Shown: piece by piece, positions 1 to 10,529 of the stretch
Layout of the letters: each line of letters starts with the position of its first letter
Numbering within the stretch: the first letter of the stretch is position 1
Assembly: GCA_902459845.2 (NCBI GenBank)
Contig: CABPSV020000222.1
Location: forward strand, 1-22,222
Direction of reading: 5' to 3'
Length of the DNA stretch: 22,222 bases
Source of the DNA: Hepatocystis sp. ex Piliocolobus tephrosceles
Taxonomy: Eukaryota; Apicomplexa; Aconoidasida; Haemosporida; Plasmodiidae
Notes under the pieces: model-generated
Databases searched by the model: none
The model's input: only the letters and a program-made list of their open reading frames with translations
What the model was told of the DNA's origin: nothing
Position numbers and translations under genes: made by a program

Positions 1-210
1 ATATATAAATAAATAAGTAAACAACTAAGTAAACAAATAAGTAAATAAATAAGTAAATAAATAAGTAAATAAATAAATAAATACATAAGTAAATAAATAA
101 ATATATAAATAAATATATATAAATGAATAGATAAATATATATAAATGAATAGATAAATATATATAAATGAATAGATAAGCCAAAATAGACATTGCTTATT
201 AGGCAATTTG
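1..210. repeat. 3' flank of CTNNBL1: AT-rich tandem repeats
   Basis: Positions 1-110 are degenerate AAAT/AAGT tetranucleotide repeats. Positions 111-176 are three perfect copies of a 22-bp unit containing ATGAATAGAT (111-132, 133-154, 155-176). This stretch is downstream of the CTNNBL1 stop codon at 211-213, so it is probably 3' UTR or intergenic sequence. No gene was seen. Confidence 0.85.
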
Positions 211-428
211 CTACAAAAACATATTAGATTCCTTTGATGAAGTTAAAAAGAATGTTAACATTTTTTTTATCTTCGTTGTTAATTCATCATCATTTAAACA
301 ATCAACAAAATCTGAAAAAAAAAAAATAAAATAAAAAATAAAAAAGGTTAAATAAGTGTGACAAACATATGATTCAAACAGATAAAAAATAAAAAGAGCT
401 GGTTAAATAAAACATGATAGAGAAAAAC

Positions 429-460
<32 letters not shown>

Positions 461-2273
461 GTAATAATAATAATAATAATGATAATAATAATAATTAATT
501 ATATATAAGCATGTACACACAAACGTACCCAATACATTTTCATAAATAGACTGTATATCCACATTTTTAGTATAAAGATGAATAAAAATATTATTTGAAA
601 TATACGAATTGTTCATGGAAAAAAGGGTTATTAAAATAACATCAGTCAATTGATATGTTAAATAGCCTTTATCACATAATTCTATGTATTCTAAATTTTT
701 TTTACTTTCTTCATCAAGCTGAATATTCATTTTTTCTAAATTATCATTTACTGTGGCATTTTTTTTTTTTTTTTTTTTTTCATTGGTAACAATATCATCA
801 TATTTTTGTCTGATTTCTAATAACCTTATTATTTTTTCACATTTCTTTTCACCAAATTTATTAAGTACTCTTGCAAGACAAGTATCAGTACAATATAAAC
901 ACAAGTTCGAAATAATAGTTATTATATTTTCTTCAAATTCAAATATATTAAATTTTTTTTTTTTTATATTTTTTAACATAAATAAACAAAATAAATATTT
1001 TAATCCATTTAATTCAACAAATTTATTACATGTATCTTTTTCATTAAGTACTATGGAAAATATTTTTAATGATGAGAAACATAAAAATTTTCTTCTACTA
1101 AGTAATTTTAACATTAACTCTAATCCAACTGTATTTTCAAAAACTTTTTTATTATCATTTGAAAATAACATATGTCCTAATGCTTGAAAACAATTAAGTA
1201 AAATTTCTTTTTTATTAGTATTCGGTGGATCAATTTGTTTATATGGTGCAATAAGTTTTAAAAGGAAATTAAAAATAGAAATAGTATAATAAAAATCATT
1301 AAACACATGTGTAGCAAACTGATTAATTCTTAAAATCAACAGTACTAATATTTCGCTTGCATATAAAGCATTATAATCATCATTTCTTATATCACTACTA
1401 GTAATTCTTTTTAATAAAAAAAATAATAACTTCGAACTAGTTAATAAATCATTCTGTAAACTATTTTCAAGTTCAAAAATATTTTCAAAAATAGTAAATG
1501 TTGAAGATATGGCATTATAATATTCACTACCATCTTCTTCATTTATTTTTTCTAACACATTTATAATAAAATGACTTAATTTTTTTTTATTTAAATATTC
1601 TATAAACATATTATTTGTTTCTTTATTTAATTCATATACATTTGATGGATCTGTTATTTCTTTAATTATATCTATTACTTCAATAACAATATCATTATTA
1701 GGATGATTTAATAAATCAATAATGTCTCCAAAGATATCATAATCAACCATACTTTTATATAGATTTGTACATACGCTCAAATTTTTAACAGTCACTAATA
1801 TCTCATCTAAATCTACTTCACTATTAACCCATTTTTCTGCATTATTAGGATACTCAATCCGGTCGTGTTCATTTTTTACCTTTTTTTTCTTTAAAATTGT
1901 TGCAATTTTTTTTATGCTATTTTCGTCAATGCATTCTATCTGCGTAACAGTAAAATAAAATAAAATAAAATAAAATAAAGTAAAATAAAGTAAAATAAAA
2001 TAAAATAAAGTAAAATAAAATAAAATAAAATAAAGTAAAATAAAATAAAATAAAATAAAGTAAAATAAAATAAAATAAAGAAAATGGTGTTTTATGTGTA
2101 CAAGTGTTTACATATATTGAACAAAAAAAAGAGACACTATACAGTATTTAACAAGCGAATGTAAAATATGCATGCATATATATACATTTTCGGAAGTATT
2201 ATAAACCGTGTTAATCAATATATTGCAATCCAAAATTGTAATAGCCATATTCATTTTTACTTTTATTCAATTT

Positions 2274-2304
<31 letters not shown>

Positions 2305-2397
2305 CTAAGCCTTTTTTTATATTTTTATTTTTCTTACATTATCAGCCTGCCTCAAAATCTCGTCTACATCAATATCATCTTCATCACTATACTCCAT
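211..2397 (-). CDS. CTNNBL1: Beta-catenin-like protein 1 (CTNNBL1) orthologue, 3 exons, 523 aa
   Basis: Exons on the minus strand are 2338-2397, 529-1939 and 211-311. The introns (1940-2337, phase 0; 312-528, phase 1) have GTAAGA/CAG and GTACGT/CAG ends, and the spliced length is exactly 524 codons with a TAG stop. Exon 1 starts at an ATG and encodes an acidic leader (MEYSDEDDIDVDEILRQADN). From memory of the human family member, the order of blocks matches along the length: DENSIKKI, then IEYPNNAEKWVNSEVDLDEI, then LLNHPNNDIVIEVIDIIKEI, LLKRI, ALYASEILVLLI, NKFVELNGLKYLF and LNKFGEKKCEKIIRLLE. A C-terminal helical part resumes after a short poly-Lys insert coded by a T22 tract at 759-780. 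Human CTNNBL1 is about 563 aa, so this copy is near full length. The family is an armadillo-like solenoid associated with the Prp19/CDC5L spliceosome complex in the nucleus, so a splicing role is inferred. The very short first exon makes the start the least certain part, but the family-typical acidic N-terminus supports it. Confidence 0.92.
312..528 (-). repeat. CTNNBL1 intron 2 with (AAT)n microsatellite
   Basis: This 217-nt intron has donor GTACGT at 528-523 and an acceptor ending TTTTTCAG at 312. It contains a run of TAA/AAT trinucleotides (about 429-494). The minus frame stays open into this run and would add a run of tyrosines to the protein. Splicing to 211-311 instead gives a C-terminal helix and a clean stop. 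Confidence 0.8.
1940..2337 (-). repeat. CTNNBL1 intron 1 with TAAAA/TAAAG pentanucleotide array
   Basis: This 398-nt phase-0 intron has donor GTAAGA and acceptor TTACGCAG. Next to the acceptor end lies 1951-2080, which is 130 bp of uninterrupted 5-bp units (26 copies), mostly TAAAA with TAAAG variants recurring every few units. A T-run of about 27 nt lies near 2277-2304. No coding potential was seen in the intron. Confidence 0.85.
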
Positions 2398-3894
2398 ATT
2401 TAGAAAAAATACAAATTATTTATATGTAATTCAAAATTGTTATAATATAATATAATAAAAAAAAATAAAAAAAAGTATATAAATATATATTTCATAGAAC
2501 AATAAAATAAAAGAAGCACACATAAAAAATGCTTTTATTATAATATATAATAAATACTGGCAAACTAAAAATAAAGGATGCATATGAAATGCTTCACTCG
2601 GTGTTTTTCTTTTTTTTTCTTTAGTTGATTCAAAAAAAAAAAAAAAAAAAAAAAAAAACAACAACAACGAAGTTTACATATTAATTTATGTAATCATATT
2701 ATATATACATATTTAATATGAAAAAATAAATAATACATAGCTATTTATGCATCAAAAAAAAAAAAAAAAAAAAATATGTAAAATTATATAAAGTATTATA
2801 ATTGTACATATATACAATTTTATTGTATATTAATTGGATTTTATATTTCCTTCATATGATGTATTATTTTATTGCTTCATTAAGAAACAACAAAAAAAAA
2901 AAAATTATTTCTTTATATTAAAAATTGTGACAATTATAATAAATTAAAAAAAAAAAATTTGAGAATGAAAAGAGTGAAAAGTAAGAGTTAAAAATGAGAG
3001 TGAACAATGAGCGCAAGAAATAAAATGACTGTTGTATGATAGCACCATATGTGATCTCTATGATGACAGTGATATGAGGTCAAAAACAGTTGTTCAAGAT
3101 TAAAATTAAAAAAAAAAAATATATACATAGCTATATACATATACAACATGTATAAGTTATTTTTTTCTTTAATTTTTAAAAAAATAAATTTAAAATGTAC
3201 TACGTGTTTAGCATGGCAAACTTGTTACATATTTTTTGTTTTATCCATACTTAACATTATTTATATTTTTAACTTCTATTAATTAATCAAAAAAAAAAGC
3301 AAAAAGTTTGAAAGATGGTAAAGTAAAAAAGAGTTATTTTTAATTTCAAAAAATTGAAGAAAAAAAAAAAGAAAAATGCTAATGGTATAAAATATACATA
3401 TAAATATATAGCAAAATTGTAAAAATACTATACAATTCGTAAAAAGTAAAGAAAAACGTAATAAAACAGTGTAAATGTACATAATAAACGTAACCCAAAT
3501 AATTAGATAGACACGCCGTATAATATACAGATCATCATGTATGAACACATTAATAACATATAAATAATAATTAAAAAAATCAATAAAAATTATTAAATAC
3601 TCGATTAAAAAAAAAAAAAAAAAAAATTCTAGATATAATATACATATTTAGATGTCTTAAACCTATGATAAAAAAAAAAAGTGAACGCTAAAATAAAAAC
3701 ACAAATCATTCAAAATAAAAAGCGGAAACGTAAACAGAATAGGTAAAGCTAACCGAATTATATCAAAAAAAAGAGTAATTATTTAAGGTAAAAAATCATA
3801 TATAGTGTATTATTAAAAGTGCGATATATATTTATTTATATATATATAATAAATAGAATATAAAAAAAAAAATGCGGTAAAAAAAGTTATCGGA
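2398..3894. other. Intergenic region between CTNNBL1 (5' side) and the GAT/appendage gene (3' side)
   Basis: About 1.5 kb with no supportable ORF. It should hold the 5' UTR and promoter of CTNNBL1 and the 3' UTR of the next gene. It is built of A and T homopolymers (for example A-runs at about 2630-2657, 2755-2773 and 3607-3626) and short AT repeats. The only compositional change is a less AT-rich patch at about 2985-3100 (listed separately). No TATA box, terminator or known RNA could be assigned. Confidence 0.7.
2985..3100. ncRNA. Possible structured RNA or regulatory patch (weak candidate)
   Basis: This patch is visibly richer in G and C than the surrounding intergenic sequence and has no homopolymer run. 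ACTGTT at 3028-3033 can pair with AACAGT at 3085-3090. Inside that, ACC-ATAT (about 3043-3049) can pair with ATAT-GA-GGT (about 3072-3080). The loop contains ATGATGA, which resembles a box C, but no CTGA box D follows. It matches no snRNA, tRNA, SRP or RNase P motif that I recognise. It could equally be UTR sequence or chance pairing. Confidence 0.2.
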
Positions 3895-6800
3895 TTATAA
3901 AATTTGCTTAAACAAATTAATTGCAAATCTAACTAATTCATTCGAATGAGATATAAAATGTAATTTAACTATCTGATTATACATTTTCTTTTTGTTTTCA
4001 TCCTTGTGACTAACAATTAATAAAAGTAATTTATATCTTTTATTGAAGGGGTAAGTAGTATATAAGATACTGTAAGAATCATAATGGAAGGCATTAAAAA
4101 AGTTATTTAATTTTAAAGTGTTCATGAATTCGCTAGTATTTGTAAAATTTTTTATATTATATAAATAAGATTTTGCATAACATTTGCTTTTATTTTGATA
4201 TTGTTGTATAAACTTATTTAAATATAATTTGTTTGGTTTAAATAAACATACATAAGGATTAGGTAAACTTATTTTTAATTTAATTTTTGTATTATCACTA
4301 TTTAAACATTCTATATTTAAAAATAAAGGTAAATTATTATTTAACTCCTTCTTTTCAAAGCATAAAGTATATAATAAGCATATTTTATTTTTTCGTATAT
4401 TTATATAATCCTTTTCTTCTATTCCTTTATTTAAATTATTTTTCAATTCATTTTTTGAAATTTTAATGTTATCTAAATTATTTTCATTCAAATCACTTTT
4501 AATATAAAGAATGTTATAAAAATTGGACTCTACATATATTTTCATGTAAATACAATTTTCGTTCACATCTATAGGTCTATTTAACGTAGAATTATTTTTA
4601 CTACCGCTGTTTTTACTGTCGTTTTTACTACTGTCACTGCAAGAACTATCATCCTTTTTAACCTCATTTGCTATCCCCTTCTCCACATTTCCCTTGTCAT
4701 TTTTGCTATTTGATTGACAAACCTCTGCATATACATTAATAATTGCATTTTCAAAAATGATTTCTTTCTTATTTTGAACGTAAAATTGTTTTATAAGTAT
4801 TTTATGTTTATTTATTTCCTCGTCTGATAAAAGATAAGATTTCAATTTTGTATTTATATAATTATTTAAAAAAGAAATGTTAATTTCTTTATTATCGCAT
4901 TTGTTAATAATTTTTTCCAAATTAGGAAAGTAATCTTTTTTATTAAAATTTTCCATATCCTCAATGTTATCGCTACTATTTGACAATATACTCCCTTTTA
5001 TATTTTTTGACATTTTAATAAAATAATTAAACTTTTTTTCAAATTGTTTACAATCAGCAATACAATCATTCATTTTTTTTTTATTCAAATTATTGATATT
5101 GTAATCAAGTGTAAAATTTATTTTATCCTTTATGTTAATATATTTTTGTTTTTTTTTTTCACTTATATCTTTATCGTTTTCTACAGTTGTATTTGTCCAT
5201 AAAGACGAATTTTTGTTGTTTTTTTTGTTCAGCTGTTTATTAAAATTGTTCTTACTAACATTTAAGTAATTATCACTATTCGTTTTATTATTTTCACAAT
5301 ACCCTTTTTTAATTTTAAAATGGTTTTTATTTATTTTATCTATCCCATTATTCATTGTAGTGTTGCAATTAATTATATATTTATCATAATCAATTTCGTT
5401 TTTTATTTTATAATGTTTTAATCCATTTATTTCTTTATTTTGCTTACCCTCTTCTTTACCCATTTGCTTATATACGTGTTCATCAAATAACAAAACACGT
5501 CCCCTTTCACTGTTTTTGCATTTTACATTATTAACATGAACCTTATTTTCATTACACTTTTTGCTAATCTTATTTTTACTTTTAAGTGATTTATTATCTT
5601 TTTTTAACAAAATTTCCTTTTTTTCAAGCTTATTTTTTTGTTTTGCATTTATACTATCCATTTCCAAATTAAAATCACAACTATCACTGTTGCTTCTTTT
5701 GTTATCACTACTCCAATTAAAGTAAACAGTATCATTATCAAACAATTTGCTACCACTAGTATTATAATTTTTTGTTATTTTCTTTTTTTTTAAAATATCA
5801 CTGTCACTTTCTGTTTCTAATATGTTATTCGAACCAATTTGTGACTTATATCTTTTATACTCATCTAATAAAGCATCATCAATTAATAAATCATTATCAG
5901 TACCTTCGTTCTCTCCATCATTATTTTCGTGTTTCATATTAATGTGTTCACACTCTATATTTTTAAGCTTATGTTCCTTTTTATTATATTTACATTCATC
6001 ATCATGTTCTCTTTTTTCATCGCTACTATTAAACAATTGTATTGGTAACGTATCTTCATTTTCACCCATTACATCTTTTAAACATTTAATACCTTCTTTT
6101 TGAAATGATTTGTTTTTACTGTTATTGTTATAATTATCATTGTTAGTATAACTACCCAAATTATAATTACTTTCTTCTTCCATATCGCTGTTTAAACTAA
6201 ATATATCTTCTAACATATGCTCTTTACTTGTTCTTTTTTTTATTTTTTTATTTTCTGTATAATTATCTTTTAGCATATAATTAAAACCTGTTTCCTTGTT
6301 TGTTACATACTTCAAATTATCCTTTAGCTCCGGTAATAACATATTATGAGAATGTTGCCCCGACATAGTTTGGTTCATCCAGTTTGATACATTTGACCAA
6401 TCTGACAAATTTGAACAATCAGACCAATCTTCCAAATGTTTATATTTCATTATTTTAAAAAAATCCGTATTATCCATAAAAGTATCATCATTATTTCTAT
6501 ACTTCATCAAATGTGATAAATATAATAATAGTTTATCATTTTTTGCTTGTTCCTTTTGTAATTGCAATAATAAATTATTAATTTTACTATTTAAGTTATT
6601 AGTTGTTTTGTTAGAACATTTTAATTTTGATACATATTCATTAAACTTGATATTTAATTTATATATATTTTTTGATAAATGTTCATTTTCTTTTTTTTTT
6701 TTTTCAATAACTTCTTCTGCTTCATGTATTTTTTTATTTTCTTTTTGTAACTTTTCAATTTTATTATTTTTTTTTTCGATAACAACTTCAATTATATCAA

Positions 6801-9133
6801 TTATTTCTTTATTCGATTCGATAATTTTTTTTAATTCATTATTTGCTTCTATATAATTTTCATTATCTAATTCTAATAACATTACCGCTTTATCAAGTGC
6901 TTCAATCTTTTTTTCATTCTCTTTACTTTTTTTTTCATAAAACACCTTCTCTTTATTACATGCATTAAATAGTTGTTTATATATGTTCAACTTATTTTGT
7001 TTTACTAACTCCAGTTTATATTCTACACATTTATTTTTTAAAAAAACACTCATAATTATATAAGAACTATCACTTAAAAAACCAGCATTACCCTCTTTAT
7101 TCAATTCGACTTCTTTTTCTTTGTTTTCTACGTAATTAATCATATATTCTTTTAGTATTATCTGCGAATCATGTAAGCTGTCCATATAGCATGTGTCCTT
7201 GATATTACATATCATGTTGCTCTTATCTTTATTCAAATTCATGGTCTTAGTGTTCTTGAGATCAACATCGAATAAAGTGCTATTAACATTTTCATGAGTT
7301 GATTTAGGGTTACTACCGTCCGAAATGCTAAAATGGGGAGTGCTACCATTGGAGTCATTATAATTAGAGCTGTCAGAATTGGAGTGGTCAACATTAGGCT
7401 TTACAGTGTTAGGGTTTACAATGTTAGGGTTTACAATGTTAGACTTTGCAACGTTAAGCTTTACAATATTAGGATTTACAATGTTAGACTTTGTAATATT
7501 AGTATTAGCAATGTTAGAGTTAGTAAAATTAGGGTTTGCAATATTAAGGTTAGCAAAATTAGGGTTCGTAAAATTAGGGTTCATAATACTAGGGTTCGTA
7601 AAATTAGGGTTCGTGATACTAGGGTTCGCAAAATTAGGGTTCATGATACTAGGGTTCGTAAAATTAGAGTTCGTGATATTAGGGTTAGAAAAATTTGTGT
7701 TTGTCAAATTAGCGTTAACAAAACTAGTGTTCATCAAATTAGCGTTAACAAAACTAGTGTTCATCAAATTAGCGTTCACTATATTTGGGTTCGTTAAAAT
7801 GGGGTTTATAAATCTGGGTTTTTCACATTGAAAATTTGAAAATTCATGAGTGGCAACCTTGTTCGACGAACATTTAGAGAGCAAAGTATTAGGTTTAACA
7901 AAAGTAGGGTTAGCAAAATTATGCATAGAAAAGTTAAAGTTTGGTAAATTAGGGTTCGCAAAATTATGGTTCGACGTCTTAGATCTGGATAAGCTAGGGT
8001 TCGAAGGGATAGTACTCGCATTTTTAAGGTTTGGAAAATTAAAATTCGCATAAGGGTTATTATCATAACTGATATGGCTAACATTGATATTATTAGAATG
8101 ATAATCATTTTTGGAGTGAAGTTTGGATTGAACATTGTTAAAAAATAAATTATTAGAATTGGATTTATATAAGGGTCCTTTCTGAGGGTAGTTAATATTG
8201 TGATGTTTAGGTATATTAGGATTAGTCCAATTAAATTTTAAATTATTATTATAAATATTATTATTAATATCGTTAATTGTATTACTAATTATGTTTTTAT
8301 TATTTGGAGTATTATTAGTAAGTGGTATTTTATTTATAGTTGGACTAACGAATTGAAAATTTTTTATTTTTTCATTCGAGCTATCACTTTCAGAATTAGA
8401 ATTTGATGAAAAATTAAAAGGTTTTGTATAGCATATACTTTCAATATTATTATTTAATTCAGTACTAGATATATATTTTTCAGTAATATAAGTTAATTTG
8501 TAAGCTTTAGGTACAAAATATTTTGTTTCATTTAACATATTTTCATTTACATTTATAATACAGTTATAATAACATGTATCATTTATACTACTATATATAT
8601 CAATAATTAAATAGAATTGCTTATTTTTTTTAATAGAAAACTCAAATAGTTCTGAAATATTTACGTACAAGTTTTCAACATATTTCTGTTTACTTTTTTT
8701 TTGAATATGTATTTTATTATCAAATGATTTTAAAGTTAGACAAACACAAATGTGTTTTAAATCTAATGATATATTTATAATATCTGATATATGAACTAAT
8801 AAAATTGAGCAATTCTTGTTTGCATGAACTTTATTTTTTTTATTACTATGTTTATTATCACTTGTTTTATTGGTATCACTTATACTATCAGTAACATCAC
8901 TCACACTAAATTTTTTAATGCGTTTACTATTGCTACGCTTACTATCAATACGTTTACTATCGCTACGCTTACTATCAATATTTTTTTTATCACTATTTTT
9001 ATTTTTAAATAAATTATTATCACTACTAAAAGAATTCAGCGAATTTAATTTATTCTTATTATGTATATTTTTACTTTTATTATTTTTATTAGATTTTAAT
9101 TTGTTATCTAATTTATTATCTAATTTATTATCT

Positions 9134-9164
<31 letters not shown>

Positions 9165-10081
9165 CTTCTTTTTCATTAACATGAAAATTATTAAGATGAT
9201 TTTTTAATTTGTCATTAAATACTACATCAATTTTATTATATTTATCAAATTCTTTATATAACGAATCAATTGAATTTGATTTAAATGAAATTTTATCACT
9301 AGTACTTTTTTCTTTATAAATATTATCACTTTTGTTAAATAATATTTTTTCTGTATGTTTTTTTTTATCTTTATTTTCTTTTTTATTATTTCGTTCATCT
9401 TTCTCTTTGTGATTTTTTTCGTGTGTGTGTGCATTTTTTTCTTTATGTCTTTTATGTTCTTTTTTTTTTTTTTTTTTTTTTTTTTCTTCTTCTTCATTCT
9501 GTCTTTCTTTACTTACGCTTCTATTTTTCGCGGGATGCATTTTTTTACCTCTGCTTTGAGCTCTATTAATTTTTGCATCTTCATCTTCCTCACTCACATT
9601 TTTATAATGCTCTCTTTTTTTTTCCTTTTTTTTTTTTTCTTCTCCAATATATTTTTTTGTTTTTTCATAATTTTTTGTTACTATATATGCGTTTGTTTCA
9701 TCCTTTTTTTCAGAGGTTTGATATTTATTCATTTTCTTGTCTTTTTCTAAAGCTTCAAACATTCGAATTGCCTTACTAATTTGTGTAGAGACCTAAATTT
9801 TTTTTTTTTTTTTTTTTTTTTTTGGTGTTATTAGAAAAATATAAAATAAAAAATACACAGTAATTTATATATTCGTGTTATTAAAATATATCTATACTTA
9901 TGTATGTACATATACAATAACATATAAGTCTTTTTACACACTTGAGCAAATTCATATACTATGAAAAAAGCAAAATGCCATAAAATATACCTGTACTAAT
10001 TGTTCGAACAAGGATGCATTCCCATCTTCAAAAGCTACTTGTGTTAATTTTTCCAGTGTCACTAAATCCCTAATGAAAGAA

Positions 10082-10123
<42 letters not shown>

Positions 10124-10529
10124 ATGCATATGTGATAACTTTTTTTTTTTTTTTTTTTTTTTTTTATAAAAATTGTACTCAATTTATGTTAAAACCACAT
10201 ATCAATTTCAAAGTTTTTTACTTACTTTTTACATTTTGTATATATATCTCGCATCACTTCAATATCTACATATTAAAAAAAAAAAAAAAAAAATCAAAAC
10301 ATTTTTATTTTTAAATTTCACAATTTTCAATTGAATGGCTATTTTAAAAAAATTAAGCAGATATAATATGTATACACAAAAATAAGATTTAATTTTAACA
10401 CACATTTAGAGTCAAATTAATGTACAAATGTTTTAAAAAATAACCTGTTGAATCATTTTCCACACATGCCTCTAATTGTTTTGCTAGTTCCTTATAATTA
10501 ATAATTTTTTGTTTAACGTTTTTCAGCAT
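3895..10529 (-). CDS. Giant GAT-domain / alpha-adaptin-appendage-like protein, 4 exons, 2033 aa
   Basis: Exons are 10445-10529, 10226-10265, 9991-10069 and 3895-9792. Introns are phase 1, 2 and 0 with GT..AG ends, and the total is exactly 2034 codons. The start ATG at 10529 has an in-frame TAA six bases upstream. Domains, by residue: 3-86 is a three-helix GAT-like bundle (TDIEVMRDIYTKCKK, LEKLTQ, QISKAIRMFEALEKDKK), resembling the ubiquitin/Arf-binding GAT of TOM1/GGA. About 100-330 is Lys/Ser-rich. About 396-495 is C2-like beta-sandwich sequence without an obvious Ca-binding Asp set. Residues 727-871 are 29 pentapeptides. About 975-1165 is coiled coil. About 1740-1911 plus 1912-2033 resemble the sandwich and platform of the alpha-adaptin appendage (LNKFIQQ; SNELVRFAINLFKQIL). 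No signal peptide or membrane segment was seen. Inferred role: cytosolic adaptor in endocytic or post-Golgi traffic. The exon model is firm; the domain names are by eye. A relation to Plasmodium Kelch13-compartment proteins is possible but unproven. Confidence 0.88.
7384..7818 (-). repeat. 29 x 15-bp coding repeat (pentapeptide array)
   Basis: This lies inside the large exon of the GAT/appendage gene. Exactly 435 bp encode 29 consecutive five-residue units with no indel, from PRFIN to PNVDH (protein residues 727-871). Consensus is [P/A/T/S]-[N/S]-[F/I/L]-x-N, for example NPNFT, NANLM and NTSFV. The middle position is almost always a large aliphatic or Phe residue, and the spacing resembles pentapeptide-repeat (A[D/N]Lxx) proteins, which fold as quadrilateral beta-helices. 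Frequent Pro at the usually small i-2 position is atypical. A NANLM-NTSFV pair is duplicated, which points to recent unit expansion. Confidence 0.9.
10070..10225 (-). repeat. Intron 2 of the GAT/appendage gene with (TA)n tract
   Basis: This 156-nt intron has donor GTAAGT and an acceptor ending TTCATTAG. It holds a (TA)n run at about 10083-10119 and a T-run (plus strand) at about 10141-10165. The exon phases on either side (AA|G giving Lys42) join the second GAT helix in frame. Confidence 0.8.

Noticed and set aside
428..528. Poly-Tyr C-terminal tail of CTNNBL1
   Set aside because: Intron read-through of an AAT microsatellite; splicing to 211-311 gives a better C-terminus and a clean phase.
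753..1187. 144-aa plus-strand frame
   Set aside because: Antisense to the CTNNBL1 exon; low-complexity Phe/Ser composition and no homology recognised.
3028..3090. Box C/D snoRNA
   Set aside because: ATGATGA could be box C, but no CTGA box D occurs at a suitable distance on either strand.
7333..7831. Two overlapping plus-strand frames of about 150 aa with regular repeats
   Set aside because: They are antisense readings of the 15-bp array in the GAT/appendage gene; any frame through a multiple-of-three repeat stays open.
7384..7990. Interstitial telomere array
   Set aside because: The GGGTT motifs are spaced by coding periodicity and separated by other sequence, not head-to-tail 7-mers.
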